NCBI GenBank assembly: GCA_037349315.1
Contig: JBAIAC010000010.1
Span: 32,466,001-32,530,000, forward strand
Direction of reading: 5' to 3'
DNA length: 64,000 bases
Source: Chelydra serpentina
Taxonomy: Eukaryota > Chordata > Testudines > Chelydridae
This document shows, piece by piece, positions 1 to 13,546 of the stretch; position 1 is the stretch's first letter, and the number at the start of each line of letters is the position of its first letter. Below the pieces are notes generated by a model. The model searched no databases. It was not told the DNA's origin and was given only the letters and a program-made list of their open reading frames with translations. Made by a program: the position numbers and the translations under genes.

Positions 1-3000
1 GATGAAGATCTTGTAGGCGCTTAACAGACCTCCCCGTTGGATGTGTGACCTCACTGCCCACAAAATTGCAGCTCTTTTCAGAAAATGCATAGTAACTAGA
101 GGAATTGCAGCTGAGGCTTGTGTGCCTCTGCCATATACACCTTTGTTCCTCTGTAGGTTCTGTTCACAACTAACTTACGCACTTCTACTTCTTTAGGATG
201 TTTGGATTCAACCGGGAGGGCAACAATACCACTCCCTATTATCTGAGGAAGACTGTGGTGGTGATGGGGATGGAGGCCTACTTAGTTCACACAACTACCA
301 TGTTTGATAGAACATGGAACTGAAGTTTCATTGAGAATATGCTAATCTCTGAAACCCTTTCGGAGAAGGTGGTGGTTAGGCAAGAGCCTTTCAGTGAAGA
401 GAGAGGCCTGGCAACTGTGACTGAACAGTAGTTTTATTCAGACTTGTAGCACACAGATCAAGATCACAACAGGAATCTGCATGTTGTCAGAGGACTGATA
501 AGAGCAGCAGTTCTCCTGAATCTTGCATAACGATGAGGCGACGTTCTGGATTTCTTACAATGCAATATGCTTCTAGTCTCTGACCTATGTTTCCAAAAAA
601 TGTTGGCCTACTGCCCTGTGTGTGAGCCTTCTTATAAAAACATTAGATTGTGTTATGCTTCAGGCAACTCTGCCCTGATTTGTCTTCTAACACCAATATC
701 TAATCCTCAGTAACACAGACATTTTGTGATCTTTCTTCAATATTCTAGGGGGGTGATTATCACCTTAGAATGAGTAACACTAGTTGCAGCCTCTCAGGTT
801 TGCAGCTGATGGGTTAGGCAGCACTGGATATTGGGTCAGGATAGGTCCTCATTACACTACGTTTTGTGTTTTTGAAGTTTAAGAGGAGGTTCCAGTTACA
901 ACTAAATCAGGTCTGAGAGCCAAGACCTGAAGTTAATGAGAAGGTAATTACAATTACTGTGGTCTGTTCCTTTACAATTTTATTTACCATCTGTACTCAG
1001 TGGTTGCGGGGAGGGGAGGAGGAATAAAAGCCTTTTAACCCTCTTGGTGACCACAGACCTCTTTTGTTATCACCTCTTTTGTTTTTTTCCAACTAGACTT
1101 GAGGAACTTATTTTCTTTCAAGAGGCTTAAGCCCCGGTCTGTGATGCACATAGTATGCATTCCCTTGATTTTAAGTGTCTTGATGAGCTGGTCAGTCATG
1201 ACTTTCCTTTTTTTCATGCAGAACCCTGAGGAATAGAATGAGAGATTCTACCCAGGACATGAACAAGGCTGCTTCTCGAAGCAGTGCTGAAGGTTTTCTG
1301 CCTTCTTATCAGTTTTATATACACACCATGTTTCTGAAGAATCATCTGCTGGAAGTGGACCATCAAGCTCACTCTTCCATAGCATGAGACCGGTTATATT
1401 ACTCAATGTCTCCTCCTTGGGCCACACCTCCCCAACTCATGTAGAAGTTTCCCCCTATATGGAGTCTGGTATCCGTATCAGGACCTGACATCAACTAGCT
1501 ATTAAATAATATTGAGAATGAGTTCACTAAGAGATCTAGTACTGGATCTGGATCAAGATCTTTATATACTAATTTGCTTCCAAATTAGCAATTGCAACAG
1601 CAATTGCAATAAAGAAAATTGTGCTGGGTATTCGTGAGACCAATTAGCTCAGTAGTTGAGTCAGAAACTTTGTTAGCTCTGATTTGCCAAGCACCTCTCC
1701 TATTTTCTCCTGTCTCTCTCCTGAAATAAAGATTGTCTTGGATGATAGCTTAGATGTTGGAGTTTTGCGATGACTGTAATTGGCCTTTCCACTTGTTCAC
1801 ACCAACCTGTTTAGTGACAGCTGGGCATTGTATAGTCTGATGAGGTAAAGACCAGGGTATACATGGCAAGAGATATGGCATTTTGTGAATACCTCTGGAG
1901 AAATTATAAGTCCAAAAAGGAATACTCTGTATTTCTCTCTTTATGGATTTGAGGTCTTAAGTGGACTGCATGCCATTGTTGCTCCTTGTACTACAAAGAA
2001 TCTTGCACCCACACCAAAATGTTTCCATGGCACTGGTTCTATCATTCCAATGTATATGGAGTATTATATACTTACTTTTCTGCAGCTGCAAGGGGTCTTG
2101 TTGATAAGGTTGGTTTATTTTAATTTACTATGGGGGAAAGATAAACATGTGCCGGGGACAGTGAGTGATTTTTAATGCATATCCTTCCGTGATTATTTTA
2201 AGCACCCATTTTCTGAGGTGGTCCACTCCCATAGGAGGGACTACTCTGAAGTGCACCTCTAGGGTGGGTGGGGTATATGCCCAGACTTGGGACACCTCCA
2301 AAATTAGAAGCTCCTGAGGTTAAATTGTTTTGCAGAGAATCCCAGCCTTGGTCTTTCAACTCTTAGGAAAGATAGCAATGATCTAATCTGTAATCTCTAT
2401 GCTGGAACCTGGAGGAGCAGCGGTTTCAAAGGGAACACCTGCTGGGATAAGGTAGTGTCATGGTTAGAGGCAGTTACTCCTCTGTCCCCTTCCTGGTGTC
2501 TTGAATCCATTCCCTCGGGTGTCAGGCCTCATGTCTTTACCTACCCTGGGGTGGAATTCCACACTTCTCCCATTCTTAGGCTGGCCCCGGGGTCTATCCT
2601 GTGTATCCACTGTTCTTACCAAGCAGGTTCAACTGGGTTCAGCACCTGCAGTTCTTCCATTTGGTAGTATATGACCAGTGGTATATAGTGACCAGACCCC
2701 CCCTCCTGCTTAAAACCAACATTTTGTTTGTTGTAAGGGTAGGAGCAAGAGGATTTTAAAACTGTTTACAAGCATATCTCTTCATTAAAGGCTTGTTTTT
2801 TTCTGATAGTGATCTGGGCAGGTCTAACTTCTTGAGACACCTCAGTTGTGTTTCCCGCAAACTCCTCCCTCTCTTGAGTCTCATTTTAAACCTGCCACAG
2901 TTCTTTTGATCTTCTGGTTTCCAGGCTTTACCTGTCCTAGCGTTGTCTCTTAACAACTATGAAGCGTTTGCTGAGAAATGTCTTCTCTTGAGTCGTCATT

Positions 3001-4965
3001 CTTCCCTTCCTGCTTTTTCCCTTACAAACTAAACAAATATATTCATACAATAAACACCCCACTAACCAGGTCAATATACTATATTTATACATCATTACAG
3101 AGCAACTCCAATTCCCTCACGGGTACTTTGACGATTGAGCCTAGACCTCCCCAAAAAGAGACTGCAGCCAATACTCTCAGGCTGCTGTATCTACATTTAG
3201 TATGAGTGATTATCTTGTTCTCTTGTCTGTGGATTTGGCTGTCTGAGAAAATTCCCTCAGCTGATATGACTATGCCTTTTAGTAAGGAGGCCATAGCAGG
3301 CTGAACCTCAGGCAAAGTAATGAAGACTTCTAGTCTGTAAGTACAAGTAGGTCTTGATAAGGAATTCCCAATCCACCTTAATCACACCCTCATAAACCAG
3401 ATGAGGAAGAATTACACAGCTCTCCCTCAACTTTGCAAGGGTTTTTTTTGTTGGTGGTGGTGCTGCTGCTTCATTTTCTAAAAACACCAAGACTTATGAA
3501 GTCAAAGCGTCCTTAGCACTCAATTCTGGGAAGCTTAATTAACTCAGGTTTCTTGCTTAAAGCCCCAGTTTTAGAGATTTCTTCTCCTCTTTGGAGGATC
3601 TAGAGGGGAGACTCTTTCATGAGAGGTTTTAAAAGTTTATGCTGTCCCTTTTAAAAGTTGATTGTGAGCACTGTCCTTCACCACTAATTGGCCCAAACGC
3701 CTCAGAAAAGTGGGGAGGGGTCTTACCCTCTGTACCCTTATAAGACCCCTTCCCAGTTTTCTCAGAGATTTGGGCCAGGGAGTGGTGAAGGACAGTCTGC
3801 ATGCCTCCCTGTGGAAAACACTTTGACCTCCTGTTGGGATCCCTGGAGGCTTGATGGAGAGAGGAGGTATGCCCATCTTCCCAGGGCAGGGGATCTGAAT
3901 CACTTCACCCATATTCCCTGCAGTTGGGTTTGGACTGAGCGGGGACTGACTGCATAGAATAATGAGTGAGGCAGAGGTATTGGAGACAAATGACTCGTTG
4001 ATATCAGGTCATAGGAGCATGGCAACTAAGGTCTTATAGGTACAACCGCTTATGGGAAGGGAAGATGCTTTGCAGCCATCTCAACGTGGATCTTTGTATT
4101 TTGCCAGCTGAGAGCAGGAATTTATTCCTCCAACTTTCCCTTCCCCTGGGACTCAGGAGACTCCACTGAACTTTTTTTCTTCTTGTTCTTCAAGCTGTGG
4201 AAATAGGGCTCCCTTGCCTAGGGGAGAGGCAGGGGGGCTCTCAAAAACCTACTCCTTAGCTCTGTGTCACTGATTCTGGCCTGATCTCCATATAGGGAGC
4301 TTCCATTCATCCAGCTCAACTGTCTTGTCCTGAACCTCACCCCACGTGTCAGCTAGGAGCTGGGTTTTGCTGCAGCCTGCTGTCTGTCTCCCCCCCACAC
4401 CCTTCTGAGGGTGGAGGGGGAGGAAAGGTGCTATTCTCAAAACCCTCCTTACAAGCCCCAATATCCTTAATTTTGCAGTTTGTGGAGGAGAAAAACCTTT
4501 AAGCCAGTGAAGAAACAGACACTTAGGATTTCTAAACAGTTTTTAGCTGTGAAACGCCGCTCCAAAGGGAGTCTTGGAGCCTGCCATGGGCACTGCTTGG
4601 AGAGACAGAATTCTGGGGAGTTCTTCCTGAGGAATGGTCCTAAGCCCAGCCTCAGAGCAAAGGTCTGCCTTGGTTTCCAACCAGAGAGGGCCATGAAAAG
4701 CCTCTGAAAATGTCATTTGCAAAACTCATTTGCAAATAGATTATGCATGTGGAATTTTATATATATACCTGAGATAAAATTAGAGCCCCATTGATGTAAA
4801 TAGAATTTTGCCATTGACTTCAAGGAGGCCAGAATTTGAGTGCTAAATCAAGACCAATAATGGAAGGACTACCTAAATCTGAACTCACAGCGGGGTAGGT
4901 GCTGCCGTAAATCAGAGCTGAAATAAAATGCATTAAAGTGTTTGAAAGGAAAATGAAGTACTTAC
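1..4965. other. Last partial intron of ECT2L, no exon seen
   Basis: Read on the minus strand for the expected PH-like exons; none was found, so this intron is longer than 4.9 kb. Short open frames on both strands have no family signature or splice context. The stretch 2400-2700 (proline-, serine- and cysteine-rich if translated) looks like an old dispersed repeat, but I cannot name it. A hairpin at 3670-3796 is listed separately. Confidence 0.6.
3670..3796. repeat. 127-bp near-perfect hairpin (inverted repeat)
   Basis: Arms of about 55 bp face each other: ACTGTCCTTCACCACT, GGCCCAAA and GGGGTCTTA on the left recur inverted on the right, with roughly nine mismatches and a loop of about 15 bp. 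No TSD or element ends were recognised. It could be a foldback MITE or the centre of a palindromic element. Confidence 0.8.
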
Positions 4966-5031
4966 AGGACATCCCTGGATGATTCTTTGTGCATTTAGCA
5001 TTTGCTCATCTTTGCTCATGTTCAGTTTTAG
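4966..5031 (-). CDS. ECT2L: ECT2L coding exon 17, last one in the window
   Basis: 66 nt, residues 799-820 (LKLNMSKDEQMLNAQ and IIQGCP). Acceptor ATTTTCTAG, donor CCT|GTAAGT, phase 0. It is the stretch after the DH domain where a PH-type domain normally begins. No later exon was found between 1 and 4965. Confidence 0.87.
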
Positions 5032-5970
5032 CTAGAAAATAAACTAAGATTAGACCACAGATAACTTCACAAAAGTTGGGAAAGGAGGAGATTGTGTTCT
5101 ATGTAAGGGTCTTATCCAAATCTCTCAGAAGTCAATGGAAAAATTCCCACTGACTTCAATGAGCTTTATATGAGACCCTAATTCATTCGTGGGCAATTCT
5201 AGGTGGTACAGTGATATTTGAGTTAGACAGCAATTTGATTAAACTAAATTTACCTCAATGACTTTTGATCAAGAAAATAACTTGTGTAACATCTCCAAGG
5301 AAAAGTAAACAAAGAGTTTGACAAAATCCTCATGCTCTGAATGCCTGTGTTGTGTGTGTCGAGATTGGGGGGGGGACACTCTTACAGAATAAATCTACCA
5401 GCTGCTAGGTGTTTTCTCATGTCTGATGAACCATCTTAGCTTCTATTTCCATAGAGGATGAAGAGGAGTAAGGCTGTTGGTGTAGTTAGTAAGGGCCATC
5501 CACCAGGGAAGAACAGCTGCAGTGCATAGCACCCTCATCCCTATCATGTCCCAGCAGCACCTAACCATCTGAGAAAGCCCCTGTTATGTGGGTGGTAGTC
5601 AACTGGGGACTCTGCCCATTGTATACTCCCCTTACACTGCTGTGCGAACCTAGTCAAGAAGAACCATAATTGGGTTTATAATATATAATTGGGACTTTGA
5701 AAATGTCTTGGCTTCTACAAAGTCCCTCAGAAAGGACTATAAAGAAACTTAGGACAGTCCCGTGAACTCTATTCTCTCTTCATGACCCATGTCTCCTCCT
5801 GGCTTGGGACTGGAGAGGGAAGCAGCTCTTCCCAGCAAAGTTACCTGAGATGGAAGGCAACTCATGGCCTAATTCTCTCCTAAATCTCCTGGCTCCATGT
5901 GGATGCCTCCTAAGACAAGGCAAGAATACCACACTGAAAGGAGAGAACACAGAGAACTGTGGTGACAAAC

Positions 5971-6127
5971 CTGATCTATGTATTCCTTGTATTGTTTAAT
6001 CATCTTGATTGCGGTAGTCAAATCTTCACGGTCAGCGTGTTCTGAAGGAGTGTGCAGTCTCAGAGCATAAAGAAGACTAAGGTACTCTTCAAACCTTTTA
6101 GAAGGGCATAGCAGCAGCTCCTGTAGG
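5971..6127 (-). CDS. ECT2L: ECT2L coding exon 16, DH domain end
   Basis: 157 nt, residues 746-798: [20 protein letters not shown], then [17 protein letters not shown] and the helix [12 protein letters not shown]. This is conserved region 3 of DH domains (L-L-x-P-x-x-R-x-x-x-Y-x-x-L-L-x-x-x-L-x-x-T-P), the GTPase-binding surface. Two AGs could serve as acceptor. Only the upstream one (GAAATATAG) keeps the frame. Donor CAG|GTTTGT. Confidence 0.95.
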
Positions 6128-6848
6128 CTATATTTCATATAGATATAATCCATGCATTAGCTAGGAACCTGAGTAATTCAGTGATATATGTATTGTAAGT
6201 TATACAGTGTGACTTCTAGTTGGGACCAGTTTAGCATGACTCTTACTGATTCACACACTGGAAAGTCCTTTTCTGGCTGACCTGCTAGAGCTGATGCTTA
6301 TGTACTGACTGAGACGGTCTTGGATCAAGTATCAGCATGAAGCAATGTGTCAAACACAAACACATGAGTCTGTCTACTAGTTTGAGAAGTCTGCTAATCA
6401 GTTAAGTTTTTTCAGGTGTCTGGCTCTCAACTGCAAGAAGTAACACAGCAATTGCTAATGTTCCACTATGATGCTGATTCAAAGCCAGAGTCCTTTCATT
6501 AAAAATCTGACCAATCTGGTCTGACAAACGTCTTCATAGTTTATGATCATGTCCTTATGCTTTGGCAGGGAACCCATGTGGAAGGTAAGAGGAAAGTATA
6601 GAGTCTGGAAAATGTCATGAATACTGGATCCATTTAGTCCAAGATTTACAAATGTGCTATGGCCAACTCATAATCTCCTATGACTTGTGTATGAATTTGC
6701 ACTAAGACTTCATTTAAATACTACTTTGTTTACACGGCTTTTAAAATTGAGTTGGGAGGGAAGTGGGTTGGGATACTTACAGTGGACCTGATCCAAAGCC
6801 CAGAATTCTGATTTTATGCTATGTCCGTGTGAATACCACAGACCTTAC

Positions 6849-6922
6849 CTCATCATGTTAGTAATGACAGTCTTATCATGTCTTTTCAGGAAGGCACGGA
6901 ATAAAGGAATGGTCTCTCTGCA
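6849..6922 (-). CDS. ECT2L: ECT2L coding exon 15, DH domain
   Basis: 74 nt, residues 722-746 ([25 protein letters not shown] or S). Acceptor CTTTCACAG, donor TGAG|GTAAGG. Its two leftover bases need a C from the next exon to give serine. Confidence 0.9.
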
Positions 6923-8278
6923 CTGTGAAAGGTAGAGGTTTGATCATCAATATAATTTGATTATCAGAGACCAAACTACTGGAGATTTTTTTCTTCATAC
7001 GGTCATTAAAATTATTTTTTATAAAGATTTTTACATTTACAAATGTATCCTTTAAAGGGATAGGTGATCCATCAAAAAGAGTAAATCAAAACTTTTAACA
7101 TACCTCTCCCTCCTCAAAAGTATCTTTTCCCTCCCACCCCCCCTTTTTGGACTTTTGATAGTCTGTCAACCCTCCAGAACAATAACTGCAACATCGTTGA
7201 AACCCCTGTTCTCAGGGTAGGCGACCTTCTAAACCTTAGAGAGAAAGCGAGCACAAATCTGCCTCGCTTGGCAGGAAGAAATGAGGATCATGAACTTGAT
7301 GAGCATGACTCTCCAAGACGAAGTTCTCCAACTTGCAAGAATGGATCAAGCAAGGAAACGGAGAGACATACTCTGGCATCTATGCTCAAGCAAACCTTGT
7401 TCCCTGGGTTTTATCACCAAGCCTAGAGTTGGGAGTTCAAATGGTGAAGCAGTAATAATTTTGAAGGATGATCTTTTTTACATTTAATGGCACATATTCA
7501 AATGAAAAGGGGGCATAAATGGCTGGTTATATGTTAGTTCTGCCAACATTAAGTGTCTCTAAATTCTAGCACTCACTCTTGCTGGAATTATGTAACATCT
7601 CTAAATGCATTCATTGCAGATTTATAGCAGGGCTAAACAAGAAAACTGGTGTCTACTAAGGTTCTATCTCTGTGCATATGCCATGTGCTTTGAAGGCATG
7701 CTGATTATTTTTAATTTGGAGACATGGTGGTGTGTGTGGGTGTCTTTCAGTAAAGCATGCAAACACTTGTATGGGCCAAACTTAGGCACATAAATACTCC
7801 AATGCACATGCACAATGAGGATTTGCGCATACACACAGCTATGTTTGCAAGCAAACCCCACCTTGTACATACGTGCATTAGCATATATGTTCATACAAGT
7901 TGACTGCATGGGCATTTCTAAAATCTTGATCAGTAATATACATCCACTACAGGTGTTAAGTGGCAGATTTATTCAGGCAAATTTAACCCTATGAAGACTT
8001 CAAAGAAGCAGAGGCTAATTGTCTTAATTAGATTATCATCCCTTTGATTTTTCATGCAACTTCTGCAGTGTGACTGGTATTTTCCTGGGCTTTAGAATTT
8101 TCTGTATTTTGGCATGCCAAGAATATCAATATTGAAATGGATTCCATAGAAAGAAACATAATTAAATCGAATTCTTATTCTACCAAATTAAGTGTGAATA
8201 TTAGCTTGCATTTCCAACCAAATAAGTGTGAGCATTACACTGGCATATGATGTATTTTCACAGTCATATAGTACTTAC

Positions 8279-8426
8279 CATATCAATGGTTTTCAGAATG
8301 ACAGTGTAGTTGTTGAAAAAGTTTGTGTATGTTTGAAGCTGCCAGCCAAACTGAGTGAATATTTCACCCAAGCACTGGGATGGACTCCATTCCTGAAGTC
8401 TTTCTGTCAGATCATTTAAAAACTTC
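8279..8426 (-). CDS. ECT2L: ECT2L coding exon 14, middle of the DH domain
   Basis: 148 nt, residues 672-721: [20 protein letters not shown], then [20 protein letters not shown]. The pattern F-L-x-x-L-x-x-R, then G-x-I-F and Y-x-x-Y-x-x-N, is typical of DH helices 2-3. Acceptor TTTCAAATGCAG, donor ATG|GTAAGT, phase 0 out. Confidence 0.95.
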
Positions 8427-9984
8427 CTGCATTTGAAATAAATATAGAGAGATGTCTGTCTTTCCACAGTTTCCTGGCCAAATTACTGTTTGGATAACTA
8501 CATTCTTTCTAGTGTTAAAATAAATAAATCCCACTCTAGTTTTAATTGGATACAGTTTTCTCATTCTTGTCCTAGAGTGCTGTTTAGAGTTAATGTAAGC
8601 TGTTAAACAATTGCCATGTTTTCATCCCAGAACTGGCAGTGAAGTGATTTTTCTATATCTTATAAAGTGCTTTGGAATCTGTTTGGATGACAGTCACTAT
8701 ATAAATATAAGTTCTTTATCATTTAAACCTCAAAAATGTGGATAGCCCATATTACAAAATCAGCCCTTTGTTACTGCCTTGAAAGATTTACAATGCTCAC
8801 CTCTTTTAGGCTATCAAAGTTTTGCATAAGGAAATACATTTTTTTTTTCACTGACAGTATCTCTCTTTTCTCAGGTACTGATGCCCCAGTTCCAAGTAGC
8901 TACCATAGCACCAATGAATGTTAGACTTTTGTGTAATGTTAGTCTGGGGTCTATTTTTAATCGTCTGAATTGCAACTAATTTTTTTTAAACTGCAGGAAT
9001 GGGAAATGTACACACAGAACTTGCAAGGAAAATAAAAACATGGTGGTTGATTTTTCTTTGAAAGATTAATCATATCTAAATTCCTGACATACATTATAAA
9101 ATCATTGTTAAAATCTGTACCTCTTGCATCAGTCTGAACACTTTTAATCTAGGTTAATGGCACTTTCTTTGGTACTTGTCCTTTATTGTTTACTTAATAC
9201 CTACATCATCTTAGATGTTTGATAGATGTGTTCCAATGGGAGTTTATTTTTTACATTACCTCAACTTTGAGCTCTGACAGATTTTATTTATCCAAAGTTT
9301 AAAATAACTTTTTATCTTTTAACTATTTTTTAGTAACCAAATCTCCAGCTTACATTCTTGTGATGTCTTCCTTTTATTATGTAACCATGTTTTACTACGC
9401 TCAGTTTTCCTTGTAGTCTATCCCAAATCATGTTGCTTGTTTAATTCACTATTTATCCTAGTCTCTTCCTCTGTTTGTAGATTTGCAATAGTTGTTACTG
9501 AAACTGATTTTTTAAATGTTACTAGAGTTGGGCATGAAGCAAAAACATGGAACTGATTCTGATCTGACCTTCATATATTTCTATTGTGGGCAGAACCAAA
9601 ACTACAGTCAAGAAAATTCTTGAACTTCAGGATTCAGAAACCAGATCCAAAGTTTGGGGTGTCCAACTCTGACCCACTAGAGAGAGGTTTGAGCTATGAA
9701 CTTTGCTTGAGAACTACAGTTCTGGAGTTTAGTTTGAGCCCCCCTCTAGACCATGATTCTGCAATCAAATTTGTGCAGTGAACTCCTGTGCCAGTGTAGA
9801 GCCTTACTGACTTCAGTGGGACTCTGTGCAGATGCAGGATCTGCCCATTCAGATATGATTGCAGGATCAGAACCCTCATTATTACTAACATTTCAAGCAT
9901 CTTAAAACTTCAAAGGGATATTTGTAGAACAAGATTCCAGTTTCTTTCATCCTGTATATTACCATCACTCTCAGACTGATAAAT

Positions 9985-10205
9985 AATACCTTGCACTTAC
10001 AAAGCATGATTTATTTATAGCTCTCAAAGCCCTTTCAAATGTGGTAAGTATAACTTCCAATTTAAGATATATGGGGACACTGAGGCAGAGATTAAGTGAA
10101 TAGCCCAAGGTCACACCATGAGTCAGTGACAGAGCTGGGAATGCCCCCTAGACTCCTGACTCTTAATCAAGTATTCTGTTCTCTGGACTCTGCTGCTTCC
10201 ACAAT
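9985..10205 (-). repeat. MIR-type SINE remnant
   Basis: Contains the reverse form of the MIR core: GGGGACACTGAGGCAGAG, then TTAAGTGAATAGCCCAAGG and TCACACCATGAGTCAGTGAC. This is the tRNA-derived SINE found across amniotes. Heavily diverged; the limits are approximate. Confidence 0.7.
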
Positions 10206-10668
10206 ATATAACCCTGTTTTATCTTAGTACTATCCTTTCTCATAGGATTGAACATTTTCTCAACTAGCTCTAGTCAAGCAGGATTTTATCCTTTTGTATC
10301 ATTCAGGGTGTAAAATCTACAGTAACTTCACCAAAACTGAAACACAATTTTAATTTTTCATGTTGACGGTCTGGTCATATTCTGCAAAGCCCCGCATTAA
10401 GTGCCACCGTTCACATGTAAGGTCAGTAAATAACAATACCGTTGCTTTCCAAAAGCATCTGCCTGAAAAGTCAACCAAGAGCAGAAGGATGGCTGCTAAT
10501 TAAGTCGTATGCCTCCATCAGGTGTGTAGTGTCCTATCCTGGACAATCTTTCGCCTCGTCACGGAACATTCACAGATGCAACAGAACCAACTGCACTGAT
10601 TTGGCTTTTGTCTAACCCAAAATATTTAAAACTCTTAGTAAATTGAAAATGCAGCATATAGAATATAC

Positions 10669-10883
10669 CTATTGAGTTGTAAGGCATCCACGATATCAGA
10701 GAAGATGATTTGAACATTAGCATGACTTAGGATAGCTCGATTTGATGCTAATGCTGCTTTCAGTGGTATAACATAAACATCCCTCACAGTTTCCAGCATG
10801 TGTACATAGTTCTTCTCACTTGTCAGGAGCTCTCTGGCAAATCTAGTTCGTCTGTCTGCGGTGTCCTTCTGCAGTTTTTTATC
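10669..10883 (-). CDS. ECT2L: ECT2L coding exon 13, start of the DH domain
   Basis: 215 nt, residues 601-672. Contains [20 protein letters not shown], the first conserved helix of Dbl-homology domains (E-L-x-x-S-E-x-x-Y-x-x-x-L), then [20 protein letters not shown] and the F-x-D-I segment. In known RhoGEFs this helix holds the glutamate that contacts switch I of the GTPase; the E of SEKNY is at the matching place. Acceptor CTGACTGTAG, donor AATAG|GTATAT. Confidence 0.95.
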
Positions 10884-11286
10884 CTACAGTCAGAACATGG
10901 AGAGTAAGTTAGCAGAGGTTATCTTTACAATAAAAAGCCTGGGGCTGGAGGAGGACCAGAAAACAATGAAAAAGGGACAGGACACAATACCTGCTTGCAC
11001 CATTGCAATATGACCACCTGGTTTTAATACACCCAAGAAAAACTATTGATGTTTATCAGTAATTTTTTCTCTCTACCTCTTCCTTGCCCAAATGCACACA
11101 TGTGCAAGTCCAACACACACAACAGAGTGCCCCAAACAGTTACAATGTCTCTTCCTCCCCCACCTCAGGAGAGAGGGAAGGAAATACCCTTGTCAACAAA
11201 TCTACATCCTAAATTGCAAGAACTCCAGTTTCATACATTTAATATTTTAAGGTCAGCAAGGATCACTCATAGAGCCCTGTATGGAT

Positions 11287-11735
11287 AAAAATGTATATCT
11301 GTAGATATAAATTGGTATCTGTGGAACTGTGGGGCTCTCCTGGAAATGGCACCGGTGAAAGGAGCAGAATGTGGGGCTGCTGCTCCCAGGAGCCAGCACC
11401 CACGCTGACAGCTCCTCCAGTGTGTCTGTACCATCCCCCCAGCCCCACCCACTGGGGTGGGCACCAGGCTCAGCAGCAACTGTCCCTGGTCACACTCTTG
11501 TGTTCAAGCGGCGCACACGCTCCCAGACAGGAGACAGAGACAGCTACGTGAACGGGACAGGGGCAGGGCTGGGGGTGGGGCTGCAGGTGGTACAGCCGTG
11601 CCGGAAGAGCTGCCGGTGTGGGGCACTGGCTTCTGGGAATGGCAGCCCCATGTTCTACTCCTTTCACCGCTGCAATTCCCGGGAGAGCCCTGTGGGTCTG
11701 CAGATACCAATTTCTATCTGCGGACTCCGCATCTA
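11287..11735. repeat. Long inverted-repeat element, arms about 150 bp
   Basis: The left arm (about 11305-11450) and right arm (about 11580-11725) are inverted copies: AAATTGGTATCTG, GGGGCTCTCC and GGTGAAAGGAGCAGAA recur on the other strand on the right side. GC-rich centre. Open frames on both strands here are by-products of the inverted repeat. The superfamily is unknown to me; no TSD was found. Confidence 0.75.
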
Positions 11736-13487
11736 GTCTCACCTCATGTGTAACACAGGCCTTGGAACTTTCCCAGAATAATTCCTAGAGCAGAACTTTT
11801 AGAAAAACAGCCAGTCTAAGTTTGAAACCCTACTGACAGTCCTGTTCACACTGCAGAATGAACATGTTTGTTTAAAAAAAAAAAAGTTCAAAACCGGTTC
11901 AGGGGAAAACTTATGTTTGAACACAGAAGGCTAGGCAGCACTGCTTGAGCAAAAGCTATTTTTTCCCTTCCCCATTTTCCTGGCAGCTCAGCATGTCACT
12001 TGCATAGGCGTTCCGTTTTCATTCAAACTGAGGTTAAGGGTGAAATCCTGGTCCCATGACATCAACAGGCGTTTTGCAATTGACTTCAGTGGAGCTAGGA
12101 TTTCACCCGAAGTGTCTGATTTGGGGATTCAAACCCAGATCTCACCCTTGGTAGAGCATAATATCACCGTAAGGTTCTCAAAGAGAATAACGATTTTTTT
12201 AAATCTAGAAGCATGATAATTCTCTTGATTACAGAACATAAACAAGACTAAGCTTTAACTCCAAAGAGGCAGAGGATGAACTATGTATAAGGTACATGTG
12301 TAGTCACAACAACAATAACATGAAGTGCTGCATCCCATTCTAAGGTCTGCTTGCAAACTATATTCCAACAGAATTATGATTTTTGGATATCCATATAAGG
12401 GGTAACAATTTTTAAAATATACTAGATACATTGTCTGTATCTTCTTTGCTGGAGTTTTTTCACTTTTCTCAATATTTTCCTGTAGGAAAGAAACTACAGG
12501 TCCAACGTGTACATCACAGAAGACAATAAGGTATTTACGAATCATTGGTTTCCTTACCAACTGAGCCACTGCCTCAAATGTTGGCTCATTTGCTCTGATG
12601 CTGCAGTTAGGCTTTTGGCTCAGGGTGACAGCCTCTCTTACATTATCCTCCTGAGGATTAAACAGAAGCTTTTTTCATACCCATCATTTGAAGGAACCAC
12701 AGACTTAGCTTCTCCAGTTCTTCACTATTTTGTTCCCTTCTGCTCAGGTTTCCATAAAAAGATCATATTGTAGCTTACTAGGATTAGTATTCCATAGATA
12801 ACTGGCACTATAGCATCTATATAAGAAACATCTAGTGACACTATTTACTGTGTTTATTGTTGAGTGTTTATGCTGTAACTCGGTCATCATAATTTACATG
12901 AGCTTGACTTGACCTTGGGATCTCAGCCCAGGAGGGGGACATATTTTCAATTTCCCAAACAAAAAGCAGCTCCATTCTTGTAGACTTACATGTGTGTAAC
13001 TTTCAGCACATGAGTATGCATGTTGACTTCCACAAGACTCCTCACATGCTTAATTTAAAACACGTGAGAAGACTTTATAGGGTCAGTGCCACGGTGGGAC
13101 CATTATCACAAGAGTGCCCACAAAACCTTTTTATAAATCCAGCCTGTAATTGGTGTGGTCAGAACCCCTGTGCGTAGGTGGATCCCACTGGTGTGGCTCC
13201 ACAGGGCCCAGAGGTCTGCTCATCTGCAATGAATTGCAGGACTGGGGCCTTACCTTGCTGTTTGCTGTTCTATCAAAGTTGTGTACTTTACTATTCCCTG
13301 AGAGCTAACCAGATCCTGCCTGTTCGCTGTAACTTTTAAAAAATCACATATGGTTTTTTGTGTATTTATTTTTGTGTTGCTCAAATGCTTTCAGGTAGCT
13401 GTGTCCATACATTAAATGTTGGTGTTAGCAGTCATTTTTTAAAATAGGAAATATAGTTGTATGTAAAATATTTATTCTCATGTCAGG

Positions 13488-13546
13488 TTTTTATTTATTT
13501 ATATATTTTTTATTTATTTATTTATTTATTTAGAGAGAGAGAGAGA
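13488..13546. repeat. (TTTA)n and (GA)n microsatellite
   Basis: About ten TTTA units with interruptions, running straight into GAGAGAGAGAGAGA. Within an ECT2L intron; no function implied. Confidence 0.95.

Noticed and set aside
1885..2175. Open frame of 96 codons, plus strand
   Set aside because: No family signature; lies in an ECT2L intron on the opposite strand.
1..4965. Possible PH-domain exons of ECT2L
   Set aside because: Searched on the minus strand for expected hydrophobic strands and the closing tryptophan helix next to splice sites; nothing convincing.
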